This document shows, piece after piece, positions 37,355 to 48,045 of a stretch of 64,000 bases of DNA. This DNA is from Pseudomonas bharatica CSV86 (GTDB taxonomy: Bacteria; Pseudomonadota; Gammaproteobacteria; Pseudomonadales; Pseudomonadaceae), in contig NZ_AMWJ02000001.1 in the NCBI RefSeq assembly GCF_000319305.2, forward strand, positions 2,023,001 to 2,087,000, read 5' to 3'. How positions within the stretch are numbered: position 1 is the first letter of the stretch; every line of letters starts with the position of its first letter. Made by a program: the position numbers and the translations under genes. The notes under the pieces are model-generated. The model saw only the letters and a program-made list of their open reading frames with translations. It searched no databases and was not told the DNA's origin.

Positions 37355-37547
37355 GATGAAGTCCTTTGTGACGGGGCTGCCTATACAGACAGCGCGACTG
37401 CCGCTTCGTTGCCTGCCCAGGTCTGATGACCGGAAAGGATACCGCCTGGAATCTCCAGCTTACCAAGCCGGCTATTACGGCACGGGGCGGTGGCGGCGGA
37501 CGTCGCCATAGGTACACTGGACGTCCTTTGCCCGGACCTTTGTCACC

Positions 37548-38474
37548 ATGCTCCGTACCGTCACCGACCTCGACCTGCGCCTGCTGCGCATCTTCACCAC
37601 CGTGGTGCGCTGCGGCGGGTTCACCGCTGCGCAGGCCGAGCTGAACATGAGCCAGTCGAATATCAGCATGCAGATCGGCAGCCTGGAGCAGCGCCTGGGT
37701 TATCGCCTGTGCGAGCGGGGCAAGGGCGGGTTTCGCCTGACGGCCAAGGGCAAGCGAATTCTCGAAGCGTCGCAGGCAATGTTCGAAGCCATAGGCCTGT
37801 TCCGTGACGAGGCGCAGGGGTTGTCGGGCAACCTGGTGGGCGATCTTTATGTGGGCATGGCGGACAATGTCGCCACGTTGCCCCAGGCGCGCTTCGGCGA
37901 GGCATTGGCAAGGTTTCACCAACGCGAACAGGATGTGCAGCTGAATCTGTACGTCAACTCGCCGACCGAGCTGGAGCTGGCGGTGATCGATGGGCAACTC
38001 GACCTGGCAGTGTCCTATTTCAGCCGTTCGCGGGCGAGCCTGGAGTACCTGCCGTTGTATAACGAGGAGATTGGCGTGTTTTGCGGTGATCGGCATCCGC
38101 TGTTCAAAGAGGCTGACCCGGATTTGCAGCGGATTGCCGGATGCAACTGGATCAGTCACGGTTTCCTTCCGGAAAACCAGGACCTGCCGCTGCGTCCCTT
38201 GTGCAGCCGGGCCACGGCCTACCATATGGAGGCCGTGGCCCATGCGGTGCTGGCCGGAACGCACCTTGGGTATCTGCCGACCCACTATGCGCAGATCTGG
38301 ATCGAGCGCGGGCGCATGCGTGCGTTGCAGCCGCAGCGCCTGAAGTACGAGGTGATGCACAGCATGATCACCTACAGCGGCCGGCCCCGGAGCGAGGCGG
38401 CGCGGGCATTTGTCGAGGATCTGCTGGCGGTGCACGGACTAGTGGCGCCCGGCGCCGGCTCAAGGTGTTCCTGA
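37548..38474 (+). CDS. LysR-type transcriptional regulator
   Basis: 308-residue LysR regulator. The N-terminal winged helix-turn-helix is [42 protein letters not shown] followed by RLTAKGKRI. The effector domain has the two-lobe pattern ([50 protein letters not shown]). ATG at 37548; ribosome site weak. It is divergent from the LOV kinase and convergent with the iron alcohol dehydrogenase, so it may control either the dehydrogenase/permease pair or another locus; this cannot be decided here. Confidence 0.9.
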   Translation: MLRTVTDLDLRLLRIFTTVVRCGGFTAAQAELNMSQSNISMQIGSLEQRLGYRLCERGKGGFRLTAKGKRILEASQAMFEAIGLFRDEAQGLSGNLVGDLYVGMADNVATLPQARFGEALARFHQREQDVQLNLYVNSPTELELAVIDGQLDLAVSYFSRSRASLEYLPLYNEEIGVFCGDRHPLFKEADPDLQRIAGCNWISHGFLPENQDLPLRPLCSRATAYHMEAVAHAVLAGTHLGYLPTHYAQIWIERGRMRALQPQRLKYEVMHSMITYSGRPRSEAARAFVEDLLAVHGLVAPGAGSRCS

Positions 38475-38509
38475 TGGCATCAATGCCAAGGTGAGAAGCG
38501 GGTCTCTCG

Positions 38510-38612
38510 GGCCTCTCGCTGGCAATGCCAGCTCCCACAGGCCTAGCGTCTGGCGTGGATTTCGTGGTCGACCAGGCATCTTGTGGGAGCCGGCGTTGCC
38601 GGCGATGGAGCC
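38510..38612. repeat. Diverged REP pair
   Basis: Inverted REP-like units with the variant core CTGGCAATGCCAGCTCCCACA and TGTGGGAGCCGGCGTTGCCGGCGATGG, between convergent genes. The two arms match less well than those of the other pairs. Confidence 0.75.
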
Positions 38613-38630
38613 AGTAGCGGCACCGCGCAT

Positions 38631-39806
38631 CTATTTCAATACGCCACCCACCGCATTCCGATAGATCCGCGCATAATCGCCGGCCCCCAGCGGCAGCGCA
38701 TTGGTCTGCGATGACGAGATATCCGCCAGCGCCAGTTCTCCCACCAGAGCCGCATCGTCGCCATTCAACCCAAGCTGCGCCAACGTTGCCGGAATCCCCA
38801 CCCGTGCCCGCAATTCCAGCACCCATGCCAGCAAGCCGTCGAAGCTGCCATCTTCCAGCTCGAGATAGCGTGCCAGCCGTGCAGCATCGCCTTCTATCGC
38901 GCTGCGATTGGCCACCAGCACGTACGGCAGCAGTACCGCATTGAGCAGGCCGTGATGCAGGTGATAGCGCGCACCCAGCGGGTGGGCGAGGGCATGCACG
39001 CCGCCCAGGCCCTTCTGGAAGGCCACGGCGGCACTGGCAGAGGCGATCAGCATGCCTTCCCGGGCCAGCAGGTCGTTGCCGTCGCGCATGGCGTTTTCCA
39101 GATGTAGCCGGACCAGGCGTACACCTTCCACCGCGATCCCCGCCGACATCGGATGGCATAGTGGCGAAAACAGCGCTTCGAGATGGTGGGTCAGGGCGTC
39201 CATGCCGGTGGCTGCGGTGAGGCCGGGCGGCAGGCCCAGGGTCAGGCGAGGGTCGAGAATCACGCCGCGCGCCAGCATCTCGCGATGACCAATGACTTTC
39301 TTCACGCCTTGGGCGGTATCGGTCAGTACCGCTTCGCGTCCCAGTTCCGAGCCGGTACCGGCGGTGGTAGGAATGACGATCAGTGGCGGCAGGTTAAGGG
39401 GCGGGTAATCAGCCAGGGTCGGGTAATGCTCAAGCATCTGCGTCCATTCGAACCGTGCCGCGCCCTGCGGATCGCGACTGAGCAGGGCGATGCCCTTGGC
39501 GGCGTCGATGGCGCTGCCGCCGCCGAGGGCGATCAGCGAGTCATGACCGCCCTCGGCGAACGCGGCTGCCCCGGCACAAGCGTGCTCCAGGCTCGGGTTA
39601 CCCGACAGGCCATGGAACAGCCCGTGATCGATGCCTGCCGCTTTTAGATGCTCACGCACTGCACGCAATGGCGGCAACTCCAGCATGCCAGGATCGGTGA
39701 CCAGCAACGGGCGATGCATGCCAGCCAGGGCACACCGTTCGCCGAGCACCGTGAGGGCATCGACGCCGCAGAAGATTTCGGTGGGGTAGTTCCAGTAGTG
39801 AATCAT
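38631..39806 (-). CDS. Iron-containing alcohol dehydrogenase
   Basis: 391-residue group III (Fe-ADH) dehydrogenase that reduces or oxidises an alcohol/aldehyde with NAD(P). The nucleotide-binding GGGSAIDAAKGIALL and TTAGTGSELGREAVLTD motifs are present. Metal ligands lie in GMDALTHHLEALFSPLCHP and VHALAHPLGARYHLHHGLLNAVLLPYV. The start at 39806 has AGGAA seven bases upstream. It follows the APC permease gene by 74 bases in the same direction; together they look like uptake plus first oxidation of an amino alcohol or similar compound, which is inference. Confidence 0.9.
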   Translation of the reverse strand: MIHYWNYPTEIFCGVDALTVLGERCALAGMHRPLLVTDPGMLELPPLRAVREHLKAAGIDHGLFHGLSGNPSLEHACAGAAAFAEGGHDSLIALGGGSAIDAAKGIALLSRDPQGAARFEWTQMLEHYPTLADYPPLNLPPLIVIPTTAGTGSELGREAVLTDTAQGVKKVIGHREMLARGVILDPRLTLGLPPGLTAATGMDALTHHLEALFSPLCHPMSAGIAVEGVRLVRLHLENAMRDGNDLLAREGMLIASASAAVAFQKGLGGVHALAHPLGARYHLHHGLLNAVLLPYVLVANRSAIEGDAARLARYLELEDGSFDGLLAWVLELRARVGIPATLAQLGLNGDDAALVGELALADISSSQTNALPLGAGDYARIYRNAVGGVLK

Positions 39807-39880
39807 GGTCGGTTCCTGTGTTCAGGCATGCCTTGTCCCGCCGGGCAGGACGCCGGTGACGGGACAAGGACGGGGGAGGA

Positions 39881-41365
39881 TTACTCGACGGCGCGACCGG
39901 CGAAGCTCAGGCTTCTGGCGATACGCCGATGGGGTTTGGCCAGCGCCAGGTAGGTGAGACCGAACAGCGCCAGCGCGGAGAACACCAGCACCACCGCCCA
40001 GACCTGGAACCAGGGGGCGCCAGGCGGCGCCAGCAGTTCCCGCGGCCAGGCCACGTTGACTGCCTCGAAGAGCAGCCAGAACACGGCCAGCCAGTTGACC
40101 GCCAGCCCCTTGCGACCCAATTGCAAGGCGCCTTTGGCCGGGTCCCAGCGCCCGCTGAGGCGCGCGTACAAGGCGCTGGCGGTGACGATCAGGAAAACGA
40201 AGAAGAAGCCGCCGCTACCGAAGGCGATAAGCGTGCCCACGGCGGTTGCGTTGAGGCCCAGGATCAGGCCAAGACTGGCCAGCAGCGTACTGCAGAGCAT
40301 CGCCGCCATCGGCACCTTGCGCTTGTCCACCCGGCGCAGCAGCCCGGACCCAGGCAGGATACCGTCCCTGGCCATGCCGAAGATGGCCCGGCCGATGTAG
40401 GTCTGCACCGAGACCACGCAGGCGACGAACGCGATCAGGACGATAGCGACGAAGGGGCGTTCGGCCCAGCGGCCGAACGCATCGGACACCGCCGGAGTGA
40501 CCGGATCGATGACCTGCCCGCTGACCAGCGCGGCGGGGTCCTTGAACGACAGGGTCACGGCGAAGGCGGTGAGCATCACCGTCAGGCCTACCACCAGCAT
40601 CGAGCGCAGGATTGCCCGCGGTGTGGAAACGCGCGCATCGGTCGTTTCCTCGGACAGCTGCGAGCAGGCGTCGAAACCGAGAAAGGCCCAGCCGCACACG
40701 GCCATGGCAGTCAGCAACCCGCTCAAGTAGGACCCGCCGGACGCGTTTTCCGCGCCCATGCTGCTCAATAGTAGCTCGAATGAATGATTGCGGAAGAACA
40801 GCAGCAACAGCACGCCGATGCCGATGGAAGCGATGGCTTCGGCAAGGATGCCGGCGTTGACGAAGTACTTGAGTGGATTGATTCCCAGCAGATTCACCCC
40901 GAGCCCCAGCGCCAGCAGCGCGGCTGCGCAGGCCACCTGGGCATTGGCCGAGGGCGGTTCATCGAACAGCAGCAAACCCAGCCAGAAACCGCCGAGATAG
41001 GCCACGGTGGTCAGCGAGGCCAGCGCCGCCGCCAGGTACAGGAAACCGGTGAACCAGGCAAGGCGGTCACCGACCAGGCGCCGCACCCACTGGTAGCAGC
41101 CGCCGGCCAGGGGAAACTGCGAGGACAACTCGGCATACACCAGTGCCACGCTTAGCTGCAGCAACAGGCACAACGGCACGATCCACACCCAGGAGGGCCC
41201 GACGCTGATGGCGCCGAGCGACATCACCGAATAGATGCCGACAACCGGCGAGATGGTGGCGAAGCCCACGGAGAACGACGACCACAGGCTCAGGCCGCGA
41301 TCCAGCTCCTGGCGGTAGCCGTGGCTGGCGAGCAGGTGCTCGTCGGGATTGGACGGAACGGACAT
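39881..41365 (-). CDS. APC-family amino-acid/amine permease
   Basis: 494-residue permease with about twelve membrane helices. The N-terminal GLSLWSSFSVGFATISPVVGIYSVMSLG is typical of the GABA/choline-like APC subgroup, and QFPLAGGCYQWVRRLVG, GWAFLGFDACSQLSEETTDARVSTPRAI and GRAIFGMARDGILPGSGLL are the classic conserved loops. The start at 41365 has GAGGA seven bases upstream. Likely co-transcribed with the iron alcohol dehydrogenase. Substrate class (amine or amino acid) is inferred from the family. Confidence 0.9.
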   Translation of the reverse strand: MSVPSNPDEHLLASHGYRQELDRGLSLWSSFSVGFATISPVVGIYSVMSLGAISVGPSWVWIVPLCLLLQLSVALVYAELSSQFPLAGGCYQWVRRLVGDRLAWFTGFLYLAAALASLTTVAYLGGFWLGLLLFDEPPSANAQVACAAALLALGLGVNLLGINPLKYFVNAGILAEAIASIGIGVLLLLFFRNHSFELLLSSMGAENASGGSYLSGLLTAMAVCGWAFLGFDACSQLSEETTDARVSTPRAILRSMLVVGLTVMLTAFAVTLSFKDPAALVSGQVIDPVTPAVSDAFGRWAERPFVAIVLIAFVACVVSVQTYIGRAIFGMARDGILPGSGLLRRVDKRKVPMAAMLCSTLLASLGLILGLNATAVGTLIAFGSGGFFFVFLIVTASALYARLSGRWDPAKGALQLGRKGLAVNWLAVFWLLFEAVNVAWPRELLAPPGAPWFQVWAVVLVFSALALFGLTYLALAKPHRRIARSLSFAGRAVE

Positions 41366-41747
41366 GGGGGATCCTCGGCAGGTATTGGAATTGTTATCGA
41401 GATCCGGTGCCTCTTGAGGGCACTCGAGGTTCCGGCACAGCGTATGTCGACGTCGGGTCAGGAAAAATTCATGATTATTGCGACTGGCATCAGTCTTGAT
41501 TGATGTTTGCCCGCCACGACTAAAGCCCCGGCCACGCCGTTCGTGCTACTCAGGGGACGCCGCGCCCCGGCAAGCCCGGGAGTCTCGGCTAACCTTTGAA
41601 CTGTTCGTCGATGGAGGGTCTCGAACCTTGCAGTGCTGCCTTCGAGCCTCAAGCCTGGTGCCTTGCGTGCATCAAGGACAACATGGGCATTCCATCGGGC
41701 AGGGAACACACGCCAATCGAATCGGGGCTCGCCTCGTGGGAGAAAAG
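41366..41747. promoter_or_regulatory. Divergent region permease / mqo
   Basis: 382 bases without a gene. It should hold promoters for the leftward permease operon and for mqo. An AT-rich zone lies at about 41462-41510. A short hairpin CCCGGCAAGCCCGGG lies at about 41565. No operator could be assigned by eye. Confidence 0.35.
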
Positions 41748-43411
41748 ATGAATAACCGGATCATGTGGAGAGGCGCGCTGGTCGGCTTTGCGCTGGCATG
41801 CAACCTCGCCGGCGCCCAGGCCGCCGAGCCGAAGAAGGTCGATGTGCTGCTGGTGGGCGGTGGGATCATGAGTTCGACCCTGGCCATCTGGCTCAACGAA
41901 CTGGAGCCGGGCTGGTCGATGGAAATGGTCGAGCGCCTGGACAAGGTGGCCGAGGAAAGCTCCAACGGCTGGAACAACGCCGGTACCGGCCACTCGGCCC
42001 TGGCCGAGTTGAACTACACCCGGAGAAGGACGGCAAGATCGATATCACCAAGGCGGTGGAGATCAACGAGTCGTTCCAGATCACCCGTCAGTTCCTCGCC
42101 TGGCAGGTCAAGAGCGGCGTGCTGAACAACCCGCGTTCGTTCATCAACACCACGCCGCACATGAGCTTCGTCTGGGGCGATGACAACATCAGCTTCCTCA
42201 AGCGCCGTTACGAAGCCCTGCAGAAGAGCCCGTTGTTCCGCCCGATGCAGTATTCCGAAGACCACGAGCAGATCAGGAAATGGGTGCCGCTGATGATGGA
42301 AGGCCGCGATCCGCAGCAAAAGCTGGCGGTCACCTGGACCCCGATCGGCACCGATGTCAACTTTGGCGAGATTACCCGCCAGTACGTAGGCTACCTGCAG
42401 AAACAGCAGAATTTCAGCCTCAAGCTCAACAGCGAGGTCGAGGACATCACCCGCAACGCCGACGGCTCCTGGCGGGTCGAGTACAAGAACCTCAAGGACG
42501 GCAGCAAGACCACCACCGACGCCAAGTTCCTGTTCATCGGGGCCGGCGGCGCGGCGCTGCCGCTGCTGCAGAAGTCCGGCATCCCCGAGGCCAAGGACTA
42601 TGCCGGGTTCCCGGTGGGTGGTTCGTTCCTGGTGACCGACAAGCAGGATATCGCCCTCCAGCACATGGCCAAGGCCTACGGTATCGCTTCCACCGGCGCG
42701 CCGCCGATGTCGGTGCCGCACCTGGACACCCGGGTCCTGGATGGCAAGCGGGTGATCCTGTTCGGGCCGTTCGCGACCTTCTCCACCCGCTTCCTCAAGG
42801 AAGGCTCGCTGCTCGACCTGTTCGCCAGCATGTCAGTGCATAACGTCTGGCCGATGGTGAGGGTCGGGGTGCGCGAGTTCGACCTGGTCAAATACCTTAT
42901 CGGCCAACTGATGCAAAACGATGACGACCGTTTCGCCGCCCTGCAGACCTATTTCCCCCATGCGAAAAAGGAAGACTGGCGCCTGTGGCAAGCCGGCCAG
43001 CGCGTGCAGATCATCAAGAAGGACGAAAACCAGGGCGGCGTGCTCAAGCTGGGTACCGAAGTGGTGACCTCCAAGGACGGCAGCATCGCCGGCCTGCTGG
43101 GCGCTTCGCCGGGTGCCTCGACGGCGCCGCCGATCATGCTCGACCTGATGCAGAAGGTATTCAAGGACCGGCTGCAATCTTCGGCCTGGCAGGAAAAGAT
43201 CAAGCAGATCATTCCCAGCTACGGGACGCACCTGAACGACGACCCGGCGGCGGTGGAGCGGGAGTGGGCCTACACCAGCGAAGTGCTGCAACTGGCGCCT
43301 GCGCCGGGGATCGACCAGCGCCAGGACGCGGGTAACCCGCAGAACATCGACCCGCTGGGCGAGCCGGGTGCCGGAGCCGACCCGGATATCAACCCGCAAG
43401 GAGAGCAATAG
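41748..43411 (+). CDS. mqo: Malate:quinone oxidoreductase (one apparent frameshift)
   Basis: About 554 residues; FAD enzyme that oxidises malate to oxaloacetate and passes electrons to quinone. The FAD-binding motif [22 protein letters not shown] and the Mqo segments [63 protein letters not shown] and [19 protein letters not shown] are present. Unlike short Mqo forms it has a hydrophobic leader ([17 protein letters not shown]) before the FAD domain. One base is missing near 42018-42021; restoring it gives LNYTPEKDGKI. The start at 41748 has GGGAGA upstream. A terminator follows. Confidence 0.92.
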
Positions 43412-43420
43412 CACGATCAC

Positions 43421-43452
43421 CGAAGGCCGCAGACGCGGCCTTCGGGCTTTTT
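43421..43452 (+). terminator. Intrinsic terminator after mqo
   Basis: Stem CGAAGGCCGC / GCGGCCTTCG with a 4-base loop (AGAC), followed by GGGC and TTTTT. Ten base pairs plus a T-run ten bases after the mqo stop. Confidence 0.9.
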
Positions 43453-43582
43453 GCAGATGCCCGTCCGTCGCCTTGTTTGAACACCCTGGCCAAGCGGACC
43501 CTCAGTTTTCACGTAGGGCATACCAAGGCCCGGCGCCACCGTTCCCCCAAGGTCCGCATGATCCTGGCCAACGAGGACACGC

Positions 43583-46117
43583 ATGCAAGCAGGGACGACC
43601 TCTACCAGCGCAAGCCGCAGCCGCCTGACACGGCAACTGATCCTGGGTTTCTCCGGCGCCATCCTGTTGATCCTCGCGGTCGGCCTGGCGTCCCTCTACC
43701 GCATCGTCGTGGCCCTCGATGAACGCGAGCAACTGCGCAGCGCCTTTCTCGCCGGTTCGGTCCGGCAAAGCCTGGAGAAGTCCGAGAAGACCTACCTGCT
43801 GTCCCATGCCTTCTGGCAGGCGGCCTACGACGAGCTGGGCATCGGCAACAACCGCCAATGGGCCTATGCCGAGGACAATATCGGCCCGACCCTGTACAGC
43901 AGCGATGGCTATGCCGGGGTCTTCGTCATCGACGAGAACACCACCAGCTACGCAGTCGTCGACGGGCAGCTCAGCGACCAGCCGCTGGAGGCCCTGACCC
44001 CGGCAAAGCAACGGATCCTGGCGCAGGCGCGGGTGGCACTGCTGGACGACCAGGCTACGTCGGGCTATATCCGCTTTCGCGATGGCCCGGCGCTGTTCAG
44101 CGCTGCGGTGATCCGCCCGCCGCAGTTGCCCCATCACGTCCCCGGGCCGCAACGGGTGCTGGTCTTCGTCCGGCCCCTGACCCCGGTGGTATTGCAGCCT
44201 TTGGCCGATAGCGTCGGCCTGGCTTCGTTTTCGGTCACTGCGCGTGGCTATGACGCGCCGGGCGAGGACCACATGCGCCTGGACAACAGCGGCTACTGGC
44301 TGGTGTGGCCGGTCCAGCGTCCTGGCAGCGAGCTGGCCCTGACCGTGATGCCGCCGCTGGCCCTGGCGACCCTGGTAATCCTCCTGGCCATGCTCGCCTT
44401 CGCCCGCCAGGCCTTGAGCGTCAGCGCGCGCAACGACCGCAACTATCAGGAACTGGCAGCGTCCCGCGAAGCCCTGAAAGTCAGTGAGGAGCGTTTCAAG
44501 GCGGTGGCCGAGGCGGCCTCGGACTGGATCTGGGAAACCGATGCCCAGCTCCGGCTCACCTACCTGTCGGGGCGTTTCGCCGAACTGACCGGCTACCCGG
44601 TGCAGGAGTGGCTGGGCCGGCCCTTGACCGACCTGATGAGTTGCGACACTGCCCATCTGCAGCACTGGCTGGCGCAACTAGGCAGCGTCAACGGCTCCGA
44701 CAGCCTGCGCTGCCAGTACCGTGACCACCTCGGCCAACAGCGTATCTGCCGACTGACGGCGCGGCCGGTGTTGCATCACGAGCAGCTCCAGGGCTTTCGC
44801 GGTACCAGCTTCGACATCACCGATGAAGTGGCGGCCCATGCCCGTATCCAGCACTTGTCGCAGCACGACGCCCTGACCGGCCTGCCCAACCGCAACAAGC
44901 TGTTCGCCTTTATCGAACAGGCCCTGCTGGAAGGGAAGGCGGACCTGGCTGTGCTTATCCTGGACCTCGACAACTTCAAGCCGATCAACGATCACCTCGG
45001 TCACCCGGCCGGCGATGCGGTGTTGATCGAAGTGGGGCGGCGCCTGGGAACCATCACCCGCGACAGCGACCTTGTGGCCCGTCTGGGCGGTGACGAGTTC
45101 GTCCTGGTGGTGGCGCGGCCGGGCACCCGGGAGGAAATGGATGCCCTGTGCCAGCGGGTCATCGTTACCCTGCGCCGGCCCATCGAGCATGACGGCCAGC
45201 AATTGCATATCGATGCCAGCCTTGGCGTGGTGCTGTCTCGCGAGCACGGCGGGCAGCCGGCGGACCTGATCAAGTACGCCGATATTGCCCTGTACAACGC
45301 CAAGGCGGCCGGCAAGGGCAATTGGCTGCACTTCTCGGCGCAGATGAACGATGCCGTGCAGGGCAAGCGCACCCTGGAGCGCGAGCTGGCGCTGGGCATC
45401 GAACACGGACAACTGGTCCTGCATTTCCAGCCACGCTTTTTGATCGATGGGGTCACCGTGGCGTCGGTGGAGGCCCTGGTGCGTTGGCAGCATCCACAAC
45501 GCGGCCTGATCGGGCCGGACGAGTTCATCCCGCTGGCCGAGGAGTCCGGGCTGATCGTCCAACTGGGCAACTGGGTGCTGCGCGAGGCTTGCAGCACGGC
45601 CAAGGCCTGGCCGCAGCCGGTGCTGGTGTCGGTGAACATGTCACCGGCGCAGTTCACCCGCAGCAATGTCGTGCGCGATGTCCGCGAGGCCTTGCTGCAC
45701 AGTGGCCTGCCGGCGCACCGCCTGGAGCTGGAAATCACCGAGAACGTGATGCTTAACGACATCGAGAACGCCCTGGCGACCATGACCGCCCTCAAGGAGC
45801 TGGGCGTGCGCCTGAACATGGACGACTTCGGCACCGGCTATTCGTCGCTGGGCTACCTGCGCACCTATCCGTTCGACAGCATCAAGATCGACAAGCGCTT
45901 CGTCCAGGCTCTGGGCAAGAGCGACAGCGACCGCAGCGTGGTGCAGGCGATCATCAACCTGGGCAACGCCATGGGCATGACGGTCACCGCCGAAGGGGTC
46001 GAGACCGAACGGCAGCTGGACCTGCTCAGTGCCGACCAGTGCCATGAAGTGCAGGGCTATCTGCTGAGCCGGCCGGTGGAGAACCGCGTGCTGGTAGGGA
46101 TGATGAAGAATGGATGA
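43583..46117 (+). CDS. CHASE4-like / PAS / GGDEF / EAL c-di-GMP enzyme
   Basis: 844-residue inner-membrane protein. A first helix (LILGFSGAILLILAVGLASLY) and a second near 250-272 (PPLALATLVILLAMLAFA) enclose a periplasmic CHASE4-like sensor (FWQAAYDELGIGNNRQWAYAEDNI). A PAS domain follows (DWIWETDAQLRLTYLSGRFAELTGY), then GGDEF with intact LGGDEF and QHDALTGLPNRNKLF, and EAL with EALVRW, ENVMLNDIE and DDFGTGYSSL. Both catalytic motifs are intact, so it may make or break c-di-GMP or be biased by signal. ATG at 43583 with GAGGA upstream. Part of its 3' end is duplicated downstream. Confidence 0.93.
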   Translation: MQAGTTSTSASRSRLTRQLILGFSGAILLILAVGLASLYRIVVALDEREQLRSAFLAGSVRQSLEKSEKTYLLSHAFWQAAYDELGIGNNRQWAYAEDNIGPTLYSSDGYAGVFVIDENTTSYAVVDGQLSDQPLEALTPAKQRILAQARVALLDDQATSGYIRFRDGPALFSAAVIRPPQLPHHVPGPQRVLVFVRPLTPVVLQPLADSVGLASFSVTARGYDAPGEDHMRLDNSGYWLVWPVQRPGSELALTVMPPLALATLVILLAMLAFARQALSVSARNDRNYQELAASREALKVSEERFKAVAEAASDWIWETDAQLRLTYLSGRFAELTGYPVQEWLGRPLTDLMSCDTAHLQHWLAQLGSVNGSDSLRCQYRDHLGQQRICRLTARPVLHHEQLQGFRGTSFDITDEVAAHARIQHLSQHDALTGLPNRNKLFAFIEQALLEGKADLAVLILDLDNFKPINDHLGHPAGDAVLIEVGRRLGTITRDSDLVARLGGDEFVLVVARPGTREEMDALCQRVIVTLRRPIEHDGQQLHIDASLGVVLSREHGGQPADLIKYADIALYNAKAAGKGNWLHFSAQMNDAVQGKRTLERELALGIEHGQLVLHFQPRFLIDGVTVASVEALVRWQHPQRGLIGPDEFIPLAEESGLIVQLGNWVLREACSTAKAWPQPVLVSVNMSPAQFTRSNVVRDVREALLHSGLPAHRLELEITENVMLNDIENALATMTALKELGVRLNMDDFGTGYSSLGYLRTYPFDSIKIDKRFVQALGKSDSDRSVVQAIINLGNAMGMTVTAEGVETERQLDLLSADQCHEVQGYLLSRPVENRVLVGMMKNG

Positions 46118-46425
46118 AGGCAGCTGCGGCTTGCATATAACTCTGTGGGAGCTGGCTTGCCAGCGATGAGGCCGGCACGGGCAATCGTGTTGTGAGCTCT
46201 GGCCCAATCGCTGGCAAGCCAGCTCCCACAGGGACGGTGCAATGCTGAGCCGGCCGGTGGAGAATCGTGTGCGGGTGGTGATGAAGAATGGGTGAAGGCA
46301 TCTGTAGCTTGCACGCAACCCAGTGGGAGCTGGCTTGCCAGCGATGAGGCCGGCTCGGGCAATGATGGTGTGAGATCTGGCCCAATCGCTGGCAAGCCAG
46401 CTCCCACAGGGAGGTTGCAAGCCTT
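46064..46425. repeat. Tandem duplication of gene tail plus REP pair
   Basis: A unit of about 180 bases occurs twice in direct order (about 46064-46244 and 46245-46425). Each copy starts with CTGAGCCGGCCGGTGGAGAA, runs through the codons for the C-terminal end of the GGDEF/EAL protein and its stop, and ends with an inverted REP pair (46144-46232 and 46323-46411). Copies differ by scattered substitutions and small indels, so the event is not recent. This also accounts for the 314 gene-free bases 46118-46431. Confidence 0.85.
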
Positions 46426-46431
46426 GGATGT

Positions 46432-48045
46432 TCAGAGATTCACTGCCCTGGTTTGCACTTCAGCCTCCGGCACCAACCGCCCCGGCATATCCTCCAGCAG
46501 CCGCCGCGTATAGTCGCTTCCCGGTCGCCCGAATACCTCTTCGGTCGGGCCTTGGTCCACCAGCCGCCCCTGGCTCATTACCAGCACCTGGTCACTGATC
46601 CCGCGTACCGTCGCCAGGTCGTGGGAGATGAACAGATAGGTCAAGCCAAGTTTCTCCTGCAAACGCTGCAACAGATCCAGCACCTGCGCCTGCACCGGTG
46701 CGTCCAGCGCCGACAGCGGCTCGTCCAGCACCAGCAGCTCCGGCTCCGCCGCCAGTGCCCGGGCTATCGCGACTCGCTGGCGCTGGCCGCCGGAGAGTTG
46801 GGCAGGGCGGCGATGCAGCAGGTCGCCCGGCAAGCCGACCCGTTCGAGCAACGCGAGTACCCGTGCCCGGTGATCGCGCCGCTGGCCTATCCCGAACGCA
46901 CGCAGCGGCTCGCTGACGATTGCCAGCAGATCCTGGCGCGGATCCAGCGCGGCATAAGGATTCTGGTAGACCAGTTGCACCCGTCGCCGGTAACCGTGCA
47001 GTTGGCGGCGACCGGCCCCGAGCACTTCGAGCCCGTCGAAGCGCACGCTGCCGGAGCTGGCCCGTTCCAGGGCGAGAATGATCCGCGCCGTGGTGGATTT
47101 GCCCGAGCCCGACTCGCCCACCAGGCTGGTGGTGGTGCCACGTTGCAGGCTGAAGCTGACACCATCCACCGCCGCCGCCCCGCGCTTGTCGAAGCGCCGG
47201 TTGAGGCTGGTGACCTGCAACAGCGGCAGCTCCCGGCTCAGCGCTGGCGCCACGCGACGCTGTTGCAAGCGCGCCAGTGGCGAGGCCTGGAGCAACTGGC
47301 GGGTGTAGGGGTGCGCCGGCGCATGCCACAGCTGCGCCGGAGTACCGCTTTCCAGCAGGCGACCGTGGCGCATCACCAGGATCCGGTCGGCGCGATCCAG
47401 CGCCACCGCCAGGTCATGGGTGATCAGCAGCAGGCTACTGCCACGCTCGCGGACCAGTTGCTGCAAGCGGTCGAGGATCTGTCGTTGCACGCTGACATCC
47501 AGGGCACTGGTGGGCTCGTCGGCGATCAGCAGCGGCGGGTCATTGGCCAGGGCAATGGCGATCAGCACCCGCTGGCACATGCCCCCGGACAGTTGATGGG
47601 GATACCGGGCGAGCAGGGTTTCCGGCGCCTTGAGCCCGACGTCCCGGAGCAGCTCCAGGGCACGCGGACGGGCCTGGGCCAGGGGCATGCCGTGCACGGT
47701 CATGGCTTCCACCACCTGGGCCCCGATGGTCTTCACCGGGTCCAGCGAGGTACCCGGATCCTGCGGCACGAAGCCGACCAGGCGGCCACGACGCTGGCGC
47801 CAGGCACGTTCGTCGAGGCTGTCCAGCGCCTGGCCCTTGAACCACAGCTGCCCGTGCTGCTGCGCCGCTTCGGGCAACAAGCCGGCCAGCGCCGCGGCCG
47901 TGGTGGATTTGCCGGAGCCGGACTCGCCGACCAGGCAGACGATCTCGCCTGCCGCGATGTCCAGGTCCAGCCCTTGCACGGCGGCCTGCGCCGCCCCCGG
48001 ATACTCGACCCCGAACTGGCGGATACGCACCAATGGCGTACTCAT
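46432..48045 (-). CDS. Dual-domain oligopeptide-type ABC importer ATPase
   Basis: 537-residue fused ATPase with two nucleotide-binding domains, like YejF/GsiA. Domain 1: Walker [13 protein letters not shown], signature LSGGMCQRV, Walker [13 protein letters not shown]. Domain 2: [39 protein letters not shown], with the oligopeptide-type linker [11 protein letters not shown] and the C-terminal [11 protein letters not shown]. True start 48045 ([11 protein letters not shown]); the frame stays open upstream but that is only shadow of the permease. Start overlaps the permease stop as ATGA. It powers the two permeases and binding protein upstream. Confidence 0.93.
   Translation of the reverse strand: MSTPLVRIRQFGVEYPGAAQAAVQGLDLDIAAGEIVCLVGESGSGKSTTAAALAGLLPEAAQQHGQLWFKGQALDSLDERAWRQRRGRLVGFVPQDPGTSLDPVKTIGAQVVEAMTVHGMPLAQARPRALELLRDVGLKAPETLLARYPHQLSGGMCQRVLIAIALANDPPLLIADEPTSALDVSVQRQILDRLQQLVRERGSSLLLITHDLAVALDRADRILVMRHGRLLESGTPAQLWHAPAHPYTRQLLQASPLARLQQRRVAPALSRELPLLQVTSLNRRFDKRGAAAVDGVSFSLQRGTTTSLVGESGSGKSTTARIILALERASSGSVRFDGLEVLGAGRRQLHGYRRRVQLVYQNPYAALDPRQDLLAIVSEPLRAFGIGQRRDHRARVLALLERVGLPGDLLHRRPAQLSGGQRQRVAIARALAAEPELLVLDEPLSALDAPVQAQVLDLLQRLQEKLGLTYLFISHDLATVRGISDQVLVMSQGRLVDQGPTEEVFGRPGSDYTRRLLEDMPGRLVPEAEVQTRAVNL

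Noticed and set aside
36433..37511. Plus-strand frames opposite the LOV kinase
   Set aside because: Shadows of the kinase gene; no conserved domains.
46144..46411. CRISPR-like repeats
   Set aside because: The repeated units are inverted REP pairs with gene-tail DNA between them, not short direct repeats with unique spacers; no cas genes.
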